Part shown: positions 1 through 9,853 of the stretch, one piece after another | Layout: the number at the start of each line of letters is the position of its first letter | Position numbering within the stretch: the first letter of the stretch is position 1 | DNA from: Pseudomonadota bacterium | Lineage (GTDB): Bacteria; Pseudomonadota; Alphaproteobacteria; Sphingomonadales; Sphingomonadaceae | Length of the DNA stretch: 29,511 nucleotides | Assembly: GCA_023416515.1 (NCBI GenBank) | Contig: JAEZHP010000051.1 | Coordinates: forward strand, 1 to 29,511 | Direction of reading: 5' to 3' | Translations under genes and position numbers: made by a program | The notes under the pieces: model-generated | What the model was told of the DNA's origin: nothing | Database searches by the model: none | Seen by the model: the letters and a program-made list of their open reading frames with translations, nothing else

Positions 1-46
1 TACACCGTCTAATTCGTCGGCAGCGTAATATTTGTATTAGAGACAG
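1..46 (+). other. Illumina Nextera i5 adapter (assembly artefact)
   Basis: Bases 1-5 (TACAC) match the end of the P5 flow-cell sequence. Bases 6-13 (CGTCTAAT) match the Nextera i5 index I know as S510. Bases 14-46 align without gaps to the Nextera read-1 primer tail (TCGTCGGCAGCGTC) plus the Tn5 mosaic end (AGATGTGTATAAGAGACAG), with 29 of 33 positions identical. The four differences are at 27, 29, 32 and 38. Order and lengths are those of the adapter, so genomic DNA begins at 47. The index name is from memory; the match to the adapter is seen directly. Confidence 0.93.
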
Positions 47-145
47 GCCGACCGCTGCGCTGATGAAGAGGGCCGAAACGGCCAAAGCGGCGGCCGCCGA
101 AGCGGACTGGCGGCGGATGTTCTCGAAGCGGATGTTCACGGTCAT
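47..145 (-). CDS. N-terminus of a small exported or membrane protein, cut by the contig end
   Basis: The reading frame on the minus strand gives 33 genomic codons starting MTVNIRFENIRRQSAS and running into a hydrophobic stretch (about residues 17-33). It then passes into the adapter, so the rest of the gene is missing. The basic N-terminus (two Arg pairs) followed by an Ala-rich hydrophobic segment looks like a signal peptide or signal anchor. The ATG at 145 has GGGAG only one base upstream. A GTG at 139 (codon 3) has the same GGGAG at a normal distance of about 8 bases and may be the true start. I do not recognise the family. A sigma-54-type promoter lies about 40 bases upstream. Confidence 0.55.
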
Positions 146-185
146 TCTCCCAAAATTCCTGCCGCATCATTGCGACACCAGGAAC

Positions 186-204
186 TTTGCAGGAGGCGTG
201 CCAA
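186..204 (-). promoter_or_regulatory. Candidate sigma-54 promoter
   Basis: The minus strand reads TTGGCACGCCTCCTGCAAA. Against the consensus YTGGCACG-N4-TTGCW it has GG at 202-201 and GC at 190-189 with the required 10-base spacing, and one clear mismatch (CTGC for TTGC). Transcription would start near 178, giving a leader of about 35-40 bases before the truncated gene at 145/139. A GGAAATTCC palindrome at 281-289 is at the distance expected for an activator site. Confidence 0.5.
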
Positions 205-214
205 TTGCGCAGAG

Positions 215-235
215 CCGCAGAAAACTGCGGTTTTT
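215..235 (+). terminator. Terminator-like hairpin with T-run
   Basis: CCGCAG (215-220), loop AAAA, CTGCGG (225-230), followed by TTTTT (231-235) on the plus strand. It has the form of an intrinsic terminator, but no plus-strand gene lies to its left in the window. It falls just upstream of the sigma-54-like promoter on the other strand, so its role is unclear. Confidence 0.35.
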
Positions 236-312
236 GGGCGCGAAGCCGGACGCGGCGCGCTACAGCATCGCCACCTGTTGGGAATTTCCACCAAGTGTTG
301 GAAGGGACTGAT

Positions 313-434
313 CCTCCCGGCACGGGAGGGGGACCGCTCGCGCCCAAGGCGAGCGATAGAGGGCTGGCGAGAGCCTCGGCGAAGCCCCTCCGTCACGCGC
401 TATCGCGCGCGCCACCTCCCCGTTCCGGGGAGGG
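313..434 (+). repeat. Dispersed modular palindromic repeat, copy A
   Basis: This 122-bp element starts CCTCCC and ends GGGGAGGG, with AT on both sides. Inside are several short hairpins joined by conserved G/C-rich arms (GGGAGGGGGACC, GCCCCTCCGTCA, GCCACCTCCCC). The same architecture with different hairpin inserts occurs at 3013-3144, 5539-5670 and 29403-29511. It fills most of the gap before the gene ending at 443. The rest of 146-442 holds only the promoter and hairpin listed separately. Confidence 0.85.
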
Positions 435-442
435 ATAGGATG

Positions 443-658
443 CTACTTGCTGTCGCTCTTCGCGGGGGGGTTCTGGTTGCCGTCGCCGACCTTCTGGTCG
501 CCGAGCTGGCCGGTGCCGTGATAGCCCTTCTCGGTCTGGCCGCCCGAGAAGCTGGGCTTCTTTCCCTCGCGCGCGCCGGGCTTTTCGCCGCCTTGGCTCT
601 CGCCGCCGCTGGCGAGCGCGCCTTCGACTTCGCCCGAGGGCTGGTTCTTGTCCGTCAT
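443..658 (-). CDS. Small hydrophilic protein, probable general-stress gene
   Basis: 71 aa, starting MTDKNQPSGEVEGA. It is rich in Gly, Lys, Glu, Gln and Ser, has no membrane segment and no cysteine, and looks intrinsically disordered (SFSGGQTEKGYHGTGQLGDQ in the middle). A longer frame runs upstream to 988, but the start at 658 is chosen because AAGGA lies about 10 bases before it and the longer version crosses the 90-aa gene in another frame. Upstream is a perfect GGAAC-N16-CGTT motif (690-714), the form of the EcfG general-stress promoter of alphaproteobacteria, with a predicted leader of about 25 bases. I do not recognise a named family. A stress-protective role is inferred from promoter and composition only. 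Confidence 0.75.
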   Translation of the reverse strand: MTDKNQPSGEVEGALASGGESQGGEKPGAREGKKPSFSGGQTEKGYHGTGQLGDQKVGDGNQNPPAKSDSK

Positions 659-675
659 CGTCGCCTGTCCTTGCT

Positions 676-689
676 GACCTTCAAAGGTC
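676..689. promoter_or_regulatory. Palindrome GACCTTCAAAGGTC
   Basis: Perfect 6-bp arms with a 2-base centre. It overlaps the end of the 90-aa gene (stop at 688-690) and sits at the predicted transcription start of the 71-aa gene. It could be an operator or an mRNA hairpin; the sequence does not decide. Confidence 0.35.
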
Positions 690-960
690 AACGGGCGGTG
701 CGCAGCGGCGTTCCGAACTGGTCGAGGTCTTCCTTGCGGCGGCGGTAGCCGGCGTCGGGACGGGTCGCTTCCATCAGCTTGGCACCGGCCATGAACACCG
801 CCGCCGCGGCCGCCGCCACGAACAGATAGCCCGGCAGGCCGGGGTAGATTTCGAGATATTGCATGCCCCGGGTCATCGCACCGACGGCCAGCGCGTAGAT
901 CACTGCGCAGGCCTCGAAGCGGGTCTTGATGACGAACAGGCGTCCGATCTTCTTCAACAT
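688..960 (-). CDS. Small membrane protein of unknown function
   Basis: 90 aa, starting MLKKIGRLFVIKTRFEACA. Two probable membrane segments are visible (about residues 15-32 and 42-62, the second very Ala-rich), with a charged C-terminal tail (YRRRKEDLDQ). The short length and two-helix layout resemble the many small uncharacterised inner-membrane proteins of sphingomonads. I cannot give it a family. Its end overlaps the stress promoter of the next gene on the same strand, which may therefore be read both from its own promoter and by read-through. About 96 bases separate it from the DUF2891 gene upstream, so it may or may not belong to that operon. Confidence 0.7.
   Translation of the reverse strand: MLKKIGRLFVIKTRFEACAVIYALAVGAMTRGMQYLEIYPGLPGYLFVAAAAAAVFMAGAKLMEATRPDAGYRRRKEDLDQFGTPLRTAR
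690..714 (-). promoter_or_regulatory. EcfG-type general stress promoter
   Basis: On the minus strand GGAAC (714-710) is followed by exactly 16 bases and then CGTT (693-690). This is the -35/-10 pattern described for the EcfG sigma factors controlling the PhyR/NepR general stress response in alphaproteobacteria, including sphingomonads. It lies inside the 3' end of the upstream 90-aa gene, about 30 bases before the start at 658. Confidence 0.65.
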
Positions 961-1056
961 GCCCGCACACAGGCAAGAGCCGGGCCAATGGCGGATTTGC
1001 GCGGTTTTCGAGAATCTGTCGTTAGGAAATTGTAAACCATGCCGACAGCGTTCGGC

Positions 1057-2055
1057 TCAGGCGGGCTGCTCCAGCGCGAGTAGCGCGAAGGTCGCAAGCC
1101 AATGCTCGCCCATATAGTCGCCGGTGACGTGGGCGAGGCTCGCGTCGAGATGTGCGTCCGCGGTCGCCCGAGCGCGATCGGCGAGGTTCGGATCGAGCCT
1201 GTCGACGATTCCGCGCCAGCACCAGGCGCGGGTCAGGTTGAAGCCATCCAAGTGAGCGATCTTGCCGTCGCTCCGGTCCGACACGGAAGCCGGAGTGAAC
1301 AGGCTCGCCGGCTGTCCCTCCGCGAGTCGAGGAAGGAAGGCGCCGAACCATGAGGCGAACTCGCCTTCGCCGAGCACTTGGCGCATCAGAAGCGCCTCGA
1401 CCATCGCGGCGGAGAGGAATTCGTCGCCGCCGGGCTCCCAGGCCGGGCAGTCGCGATCGCGGCCATAATAATCAGAGGCCCGGCTTCGCACCAAGGCGGC
1501 CAGCTCGGGGTCGTTTCGATCGGCCCAGCCGAGCGCAAGGATAAGCGCGAAGGCCGTGTTGAAGTGGGTGCCGACCCGGATCGGATAAGTGAGCTTGGGC
1601 AGGTAAATGAGGAAACGGTCCGCGAAGGCGCGAGCGAGCGGTTGAAGGATGTCCGCATAAGGCTGGTCCGCGCGCTCCTGCGCTTCGCGGTGGAGAGCGA
1701 TCAGCCACGCCCAGCCGTAAGGCCTCTCGAACCCGCCGGAATAGGCGCGGTCGAGATAGGCGAGCTCGCCCGCCACATTGTCCTCGGTAAGCATCTCTTC
1801 GAACAGGGCGTCGATGCGCCGTGCCTGGGCCATCTGCGGAAACAGCCGGCGAAGCCGCATCAGCAGCCAATAGCCGTGAACGCAGCTGTGCCAGTCGAAG
1901 CTTCCGAAGAAGATCGGGTGGAGGTCACGCGGCCCGCGGACGTCCTCCGGCCCGTCCATGACATGGTCGAGCTTGTGCGGATATTCGCGGGTGACATGGC
2001 CGAGCGCGGCCTCGGCGAACCGCTCCGCCGCGGCGAGGGTGAGGTCGTGGGTCAT
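1057..2055 (-). CDS. DUF2891 family protein
   Basis: 332 aa, soluble, no signal peptide. It matches my knowledge of the DUF2891 family, with the conserved FGSFDWHSCVHGYW block near residues 50-63, WAWLIALHRE near 115, THFNTAFAL near 163 and EHWLATFALLALE at the C-terminus. The all-helical, Trp/His-rich pattern suggests an alpha/alpha-barrel enzyme, but no activity is established. The ATG at 2055 overlaps the DUF979 stop (ATGA), so translation is probably coupled. Fourth and last gene of the 5-oxoprolinase-type operon; its position suggests a role in the use of pyroglutamate or of pyroglutamyl compounds. Family assignment is firm, role is inference. Confidence 0.85.
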   Translation of the reverse strand: MTHDLTLAAAERFAEAALGHVTREYPHKLDHVMDGPEDVRGPRDLHPIFFGSFDWHSCVHGYWLLMRLRRLFPQMAQARRIDALFEEMLTEDNVAGELAYLDRAYSGGFERPYGWAWLIALHREAQERADQPYADILQPLARAFADRFLIYLPKLTYPIRVGTHFNTAFALILALGWADRNDPELAALVRSRASDYYGRDRDCPAWEPGGDEFLSAAMVEALLMRQVLGEGEFASWFGAFLPRLAEGQPASLFTPASVSDRSDGKIAHLDGFNLTRAWCWRGIVDRLDPNLADRARATADAHLDASLAHVTGDYMGEHWLATFALLALEQPA

Positions 2056-3005
2056 CTAAACGCAAACCACCAGATGAAGAGGATGTTGACGACGAGCAGC
2101 GGAAGAGCGGTCCCGATCTGGGCCTTGATCACGCCGTTGCGGTCCTTGAGCTCGAGGAGCGCCGCCGGCACGATGTTGAAGTTGGCCGCCATCGGGGTCA
2201 TCAGCGTGCCGCAGAAGCCGGCAAGCATTCCGACCGCTCCGACCACGGCCGCGTTCCCGCCATAGGTCTGGATGAGCAGCGGAACCCCGATCGCAGCGAT
2301 CATCACCGGGAAGGCGGCAAAGGCATTGCCCATGATCATCGTGAACAGCGCCATTCCAATCGCAAAGACGGCGACCGTGAGGAAGATGCTGCCTTCGGGA
2401 ATGGCCGCGCGGGTGGCGTCGCCGATGATCTCGCCGACCCCGGCCGCCGCGAATACGACTCCCAGGGCGGCGAGCATCTGCGGAAGCACCGCCGCCCAGC
2501 CGATCGCGTCGATGAGCCGCCTGCCCTCCTGAAGCGGCGCCGAAGCCGGCGGCCTCAGCCAGGCGAAAATGACCGCGAGGGCGAGCAGCACGCCGACCAC
2601 GAGGAACATGTAGGTCTCGCGCTTGGCCTCGAAATGGCCCGCGTCCTTGAGCGGCGTGTAGGTGTAGAGCAACGTCCCGACGATCGCAGTCACCGGGATG
2701 ATCAAGGCCGGCAGGAACAGCTTGTTGCCGAGCCTGTCGGACCAGGCGGCGCGTTCCTCGTCGTTCGTCGTCGGCGGATTGGAGCGGCCGATGAAGCCGA
2801 AACCGGCCAGTCCGGCGAGGCCCAGGACGACCAACCCGTTGACGAAGTCGCCGAGCCAGGAGCCGGCGAGGAGGCTCAGCGCCATCAGCCCCCAGAAGGC
2901 CGCGTTGCCGAGCCGCTTGCCGTTGCTCCGGTCGAGCGCGCTGAATAGCGCGAAGGCCCCGAACATCAGCCCGACCAGGGTGTAGATCCACTGCAGGGTG
3001 ATCAT
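2052..3005 (-). CDS. DUF979 family membrane protein, putative pyroglutamate transporter subunit
   Basis: 317 aa with about nine hydrophobic segments spread along the length, a hydrophilic loop near residues 72-95 (NPPTTNDEERAAW) and conserved stretches TMIMGNAFAAFPVM and FCGTLMTPMAANFNIVPAAL near the C-terminal half. These identify DUF979. DUF979 and DUF969 are normally adjacent and, as I recall, often lie beside pyroglutamyl peptidase or 5-oxoproline genes in other bacteria. Together they probably form one two-part permease. The ATG at 3005 overlaps the DUF969 stop (ATGA), and its own stop overlaps the start of the DUF2891 gene in the same way. The transport substrate is inferred from the 5-oxoprolinase-type gene in the operon. 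Confidence 0.87.
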   Translation of the reverse strand: MITLQWIYTLVGLMFGAFALFSALDRSNGKRLGNAAFWGLMALSLLAGSWLGDFVNGLVVLGLAGLAGFGFIGRSNPPTTNDEERAAWSDRLGNKLFLPALIIPVTAIVGTLLYTYTPLKDAGHFEAKRETYMFLVVGVLLALAVIFAWLRPPASAPLQEGRRLIDAIGWAAVLPQMLAALGVVFAAAGVGEIIGDATRAAIPEGSIFLTVAVFAIGMALFTMIMGNAFAAFPVMIAAIGVPLLIQTYGGNAAVVGAVGMLAGFCGTLMTPMAANFNIVPAALLELKDRNGVIKAQIGTALPLLVVNILFIWWFAFR

Positions 3006-3802
3006 CGCGGATCCTCCCTGTGAGCCGAAGGCTCATGGGGAGGTGGACCGCCGAAGGCGGTGGAGGGGCTTGGCGCCTGATCTGCCCCTCCACCACTCGC
3101 CTGGGGCGAGCGGTCCCCCTCCCCATCGCTTCGCGACAGGGAGGATTTGAAGCGCCGATCCAGCAACAACAGCCGTGACCCGTGGATCACGAACGCAGCG
3201 ACCGCGGTCGGGATCGCCCACAGCGCCAGCTGCAGCGGAGTCAGGTCGATCCCGTAGGTCGCAAGGGTCGCCTGGATGAGAACGATCGAACCGATCGCGA
3301 AGAAGATGTCCTCGCCGAAGAACAGGCCGACATTGTCGGTCGCTGCGGCGTAAGCCTTGACCTTCTCCGCCCGCGCCTCGTCGACCGGCCCCTGCTTCTC
3401 CGCCGCGGCAAGCGCCATCGGCGCGACCAGCGGGCGAACCGTCTGCGGGTGGCCGGCGGTCGAATGAAGGCCGACCGCCGCGGTGATCTGGCGGTAGATG
3501 AGGTAGAGGACGAGGAGGCGACCCACGGTCGCGTTGCGGAATCCGGAGATCAGCGCCCGCGCTCTTTGCTGGAGGCCGTAGCGCTCGAGCAGGCCGATGA
3601 CCGGAAGAACGATCCACACGATCGCGATGATACGGTTGTCGTTGAACGCCTTACCCAGGGTGGAGATGACCTCCCTGAGGTCCATGCCGGCGAGAAGCCC
3701 GGTCGCGAGCGCCGACACCGTCACCACGATCATCGGGTTGAGCTTCAGAGCGAAGCCGACGACGACGATCAGGATTCCGAGAAGCGGGAGATATTCGCTC
3801 AC
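3002..3802 (-). CDS. DUF969 family membrane protein with an in-frame repeat as its C-terminus
   Basis: 266 aa from a GTG start at 3802, with GAGAGG about 9 bases upstream. Residues 1 to about 219 are a normal DUF969 protein: several membrane helices, VWIVLPVIGLLERYGLQ, the conserved TAGHPQTVRPLVAPMA and ATDNVGLFFGEDIFFA. From about residue 221 to 264 the sequence (SLSRSDGEGD ... PPPHEPSAHRED) is the translation of the 132-bp palindromic repeat at 3013-3144. Only a residue or two follow before the stop. The repeat keeps the frame so that the stop still overlaps the DUF979 start (ATGA). It therefore adds a hydrophilic tail of about 45 residues to a protein whose family is usually near 220-230 residues. 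Probable partner of DUF979 in a pyroglutamate permease. Confidence 0.87.
   Translation of the reverse strand: MSEYLPLLGILIVVVGFALKLNPMIVVTVSALATGLLAGMDLREVISTLGKAFNDNRIIAIVWIVLPVIGLLERYGLQQRARALISGFRNATVGRLLVLYLIYRQITAAVGLHSTAGHPQTVRPLVAPMALAAAEKQGPVDEARAEKVKAYAAATDNVGLFFGEDIFFAIGSIVLIQATLATYGIDLTPLQLALWAIPTAVAAFVIHGSRLLLLDRRFKSSLSRSDGEGDRSPQASGGGADQAPSPSTAFGGPPPHEPSAHREDPR
3013..3144 (-). repeat. Dispersed modular palindromic repeat, copy B, inside the DUF969 gene
   Basis: 132 bp from CCTCC to GGAGG, flanked by AT on both sides. On the minus strand it runs CCTCCCTG, hairpin TCGCGAAGCGA, GGGGAGGGGGACC, hairpin, GGTGGAGGGGC, spacer, GCCCCTCCACC, hairpin, CCTCCCCA, hairpin TGAGCCTTCGGCTCA, CAGGGAGG. 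It has the same length, ends and codon frame as copy C. It is wholly translated as the tail of the DUF969 protein. Confidence 0.92.
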
Positions 3803-3808
3803 TGGCCG

Positions 3809-7405
<3,597 letters not shown>

Positions 7406-7505
7406 TATGCATCGCTAATCTCTCCGGATGCGGCGCGAAAGCAGGAATGATGAGGGAACCGCTTCCCTTGTCCGCGCTTATCGCCCCGAAGAAAAAGGAG
7501 CGAGC
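7406..7505. promoter_or_regulatory. Divergent promoter region between the 5-oxoprolinase operon and the YihY-family gene
   Basis: 100 bases that must hold the promoters for both directions. A hyphenated palindrome GGGAACCGCTTCCC lies at 7454-7467. The GGAAC inside it is followed 16 bases later by GCTT (7476-7479), a poor match to the EcfG -10 CGTT. No convincing housekeeping -35/-10 pair is visible by eye. Confidence 0.35.
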
Positions 7506-8534
7506 ATGGCGCAGCAGGGCGCTCAGAAACCGACCGACATCCCGCCACGCGGCTGGTGGGACGTGCTGAAGCGCGCCTGGAAGGATTCGGGCGAGGACCA
7601 TCTCGAGATGCTCGGCGCGGCGGTTGCCTTCTACGCCTTCTCGGCGCTGGTGCCTCTGCTCACCGCTTTCGTTCTCACCTACGGGCTCGTCGCCGAGCCT
7701 TCGTCGGTGGTGCATCACATGAACACGCTGACCAGCGTCATGCCGCGCGAAAGCGCCGGGATCATCGGCGATCAGCTCCAGAACATGACCCAGGGCGCGG
7801 ACTCGAAGACCGGTTTCGCGCTCATCCTCGCCCTCGTCATCGCCCTCTACGGGGCAAGCAAGGGCGCCACCTCGGTCATGACGGCGCTCAACATCGCCTA
7901 TGACACCGACGAGACTCGAAGCTTCATCACCCGCACGCTCATGGCGATCGCGATGGTCACCGGCGCGGTGGTGGTGATGCTCTTCGCGATCCTGGCTTTT
8001 TCGGCAATGGCTCTGGTCGGGAAAGTGCTGCCCGAGATGGGCGGCCTCGGACAGTTCCTCGTCCAGGCGCTGAGCTTCGCGCTGGCTGCGACGACGGTGA
8101 TCGCGGTTCTCGCGGTCGTCTATCGCTACGGCCCGGACCGGCCCAACGCGAAGTGGCGCTGGATCACGCCCGGCTCCATCCTCGCCACGGCGGTGTGGCT
8201 GATCGCCACCCTCGGCTTCGGTTTCTACGTGTCCAATTTCGGCAATTACAACGCGACCTACGGCTCGCTGGGCGCGGTGATCGTGTTCCTGACCTGGCTC
8301 TATCTGAGCGCCTACATCGTTCTGCTCGGCGCGGAGGTGAATGCGGTGCTCGAACAGGATCTCGCCGCCAATCCAGCCGCGGCCGAGCCCGAGCCCGCCG
8401 ACAGCCCTGCGCTTCCCCCAGCCGTTCCGAAGCAAGAGGCCGAGCCGGCATCCGCCGGATCGCTCGCCGCTCGGTTCGCCGCGGCGTCGATCGCGGTCGC
8501 CGTGCTCGGCCGCAGGAACAAGCGCGCCGCTTGA
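7506..8534 (+). CDS. YihY/BrkB (UPF0761-type) inner-membrane protein
   Basis: 342 aa. The ATG at 7506 is chosen because AAAAAGGAG lies just upstream; the frame is open to 7428. About six membrane segments follow a cytosolic N-terminus with the family's WWDVLKRAWKD motif and GAAVAFYAFSALVPLLTAF (the AxAFYxxxxLxP signature), a central KTGFALILALVIALYGASKGATSVMTALN region and a C-terminal ATYGSLGAVIVFLTWLYLSAYIVLLGAE block typical of the family. Residues after about 295 form a Pro/Ala-rich tail with a short hydrophobic end. The family is widespread but its function is not settled; old names such as ribonuclease BN or virulence factor BrkB should not be taken as function. The next gene follows after 31 bases and is probably co-transcribed. 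Confidence 0.88.
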   Translation: MAQQGAQKPTDIPPRGWWDVLKRAWKDSGEDHLEMLGAAVAFYAFSALVPLLTAFVLTYGLVAEPSSVVHHMNTLTSVMPRESAGIIGDQLQNMTQGADSKTGFALILALVIALYGASKGATSVMTALNIAYDTDETRSFITRTLMAIAMVTGAVVVMLFAILAFSAMALVGKVLPEMGGLGQFLVQALSFALAATTVIAVLAVVYRYGPDRPNAKWRWITPGSILATAVWLIATLGFGFYVSNFGNYNATYGSLGAVIVFLTWLYLSAYIVLLGAEVNAVLEQDLAANPAAAEPEPADSPALPPAVPKQEAEPASAGSLAARFAAASIAVAVLGRRNKRAA

Positions 8535-8565
8535 CCTCGCCCCCGGCGCGGGCCAGCGAGAGGTG

Positions 8566-9012
8566 ATGGACGACCAGCCGCCGCCTTACACGAGCTCGAA
8601 CTTCCACGACGACGTTCAGCACCATCTCGTCAACGCCGCGGTCGAGGCGCTGGCTCAGATAAAGCTCGAATGGCACCAGGTCGCCCCGCTGCTCAAGGCC
8701 GCTCGGGCGATGTGCAGCGACGACATCCGGGCGGCCCGAGTCGCCATCCACGGGCTCGAATATGAAGGGGCCGAGCTGGTCCCTGCCGAGGAGGCCTATC
8801 TGTCGATGGCGGTTCGCGACCGCGAAGACGGGATGGAATGGCTGTCGCAGACTTGGTGGCTGTCCGACATCGCTCTTGCCGATCAGGACCCGAACCGAAT
8901 CCGAAGCGTCATTTCGGCGCTCGAACGGAGCATCGACAAGCTCAAGGAATGGCTGTCCGAGAAAGACGAAGGTGCCGGCGAGGACGTGATCCCGCCGGCG
9001 CCTTCAGACTAG
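8566..9012 (+). CDS. Unknown 148-aa acidic helical protein
   Basis: Starts MDDQPPPYTSSNFHDDVQ, with GAGAGG just before the ATG; a GTG one codon upstream is an alternative. No signal peptide or membrane segment. It is rich in Glu, Asp, Ala and Trp (WLSQTWWLSDIALADQ) and predicted mostly helical, with a probable amphipathic or coiled C-terminal helix (SVISALERSIDKLKEWLSEK). I do not recognise the family. It lies 31 bases after the YihY-family gene on the same strand. A short 5-bp hairpin (GCTGA/TCAGC, 9013-9026) covers the convergent end with the next gene. Confidence 0.72.
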   Translation: MDDQPPPYTSSNFHDDVQHHLVNAAVEALAQIKLEWHQVAPLLKAARAMCSDDIRAARVAIHGLEYEGAELVPAEEAYLSMAVRDREDGMEWLSQTWWLSDIALADQDPNRIRSVISALERSIDKLKEWLSEKDEGAGEDVIPPAPSD

Positions 9013-9021
9013 GCTGAAGCC

Positions 9022-9738
9022 TCAGCTGCCCTGCTGACAGCGATCGTCGCTCCGGCTGCGGCAGCGCGGATAGGCTCGAACCTCCTGGAGCGGGCCGCCG
9101 ACTCCCGTATAGACCGGCTCGACTTTCCCGTAGGCCGATGCGCTCCGCATATCCTCGGCGGTGCGCGTGGAATCGACCATGTTGGAATGGTCCATCGCCA
9201 TCTCGCCCTTGGCGACGCGGACCCCAGTCGGCTCGGTGGTCGGGTTGGCGCCAACCATCGCCTTGCTCGTGCTCACCGGCTCATACGGACCGCCCATGGC
9301 CATGTTGTTGTCACGACCCGCTGACCATTGCGCAAAGGCGCCGCGGACGCCGCGCTCATAAAGCTGGATGCAGCGGTCGTCGCCCGGACCCGGATCGCAA
9401 GCCGGCCAGGAGGCTGAAGCGATCGGCTCATAGGGGCCGCCCTGGCCGTCCGAAACGGGCTTGGCGGTCGTAGCCATGTCGGTGTCGCTCATCGGATTGG
9501 CGGCGACCCAAGCGTCCTTTTCGGCGATCTGCGCGTCGGTCAGCGCGACCGGCTTGTCGGCCGTCCAGGAAGCCGCCTCGGCATAGCTCATCGCGCCGGT
9601 CCAGGCTGCCTGGCCAAGCTGCGGAGCCGTGGTCCACGAATAGGCGCTCGCGCCGTAAGTCGCCACGGTAGGAGCCGGCGCGGCCATGGCGGTGCCGCTA
9701 AGAAGCAGCGCAGTCGCGCCGTAGATGATCGTCTTCAC
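9022..9738 (-). CDS. Exported protein with GGPYEP and DDRC repeats, function unknown
   Basis: 238 aa from a GTG start at 9738, chosen because GGAGG lies 5 bases before it; the in-frame ATG at 9801 has no such site. A clear signal peptide is present (KTIIYGATALLLSGTAMAA, cleavage likely after AMA). The mature part carries repeated short motifs: GGPYEPIASA, GGPYEPVSTS and GGPLQEV, and two Cys motifs, CDPGPGDDRCIQ in the middle and CRSRSDDRCQQ at the end. Each could form a disulphide in the periplasm. No catalytic motif is seen. It follows gspN on the same strand after 115 bases, so it could be a substrate or accessory protein of the secretion system; this is only a positional guess. Confidence 0.78.
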   Translation of the reverse strand: MKTIIYGATALLLSGTAMAAPAPTVATYGASAYSWTTAPQLGQAAWTGAMSYAEAASWTADKPVALTDAQIAEKDAWVAANPMSDTDMATTAKPVSDGQGGPYEPIASASWPACDPGPGDDRCIQLYERGVRGAFAQWSAGRDNNMAMGGPYEPVSTSKAMVGANPTTEPTGVRVAKGEMAMDHSNMVDSTRTAEDMRSASAYGKVEPVYTGVGGPLQEVRAYPRCRSRSDDRCQQGS

Positions 9739-9756
9739 AATGGCCTCCGTTTCATC

Positions 9757-9779
9757 CCGGCATCCTTTCGGATGGCCGG
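9757..9779 (-). promoter_or_regulatory. Leader hairpin upstream of the exported-protein gene
   Basis: An imperfect inverted repeat (CCGGC-ATCC / GGAT-GCCGG type, with one bulge and a 4-base loop) lies about 10 bases before the GGAGG ribosome site of the gene starting at 9738. It could affect mRNA stability or translation, or stop transcripts from gspN. There is no T-run. Confidence 0.3.
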
Positions 9780-9853
9780 CGAAAGCCCGCCCCGCTCGCA
9801 CGGGTGTGCGTACATGCGGCGATCAACGCAGATCAGCCGTCAACGATCCTTCG

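Noticed and set aside
313..434. CRISPR array or tandem repeat at the repeat elements
   Set aside because: The elements are single, scattered, palindromic copies with no regular repeat-spacer units, and no cas genes are present.
9..748. Several overlapping frames at the window start
   Set aside because: They cross the adapter, the promoter region and palindromic repeat A, and their products are Arg/Gly/Pro-rich repeat translations.
7454..7479. EcfG promoter before the YihY-family gene
   Set aside because: GGAAC is followed by GCTT in place of CGTT at 16 bases, two mismatches in a four-base element; too weak to call.
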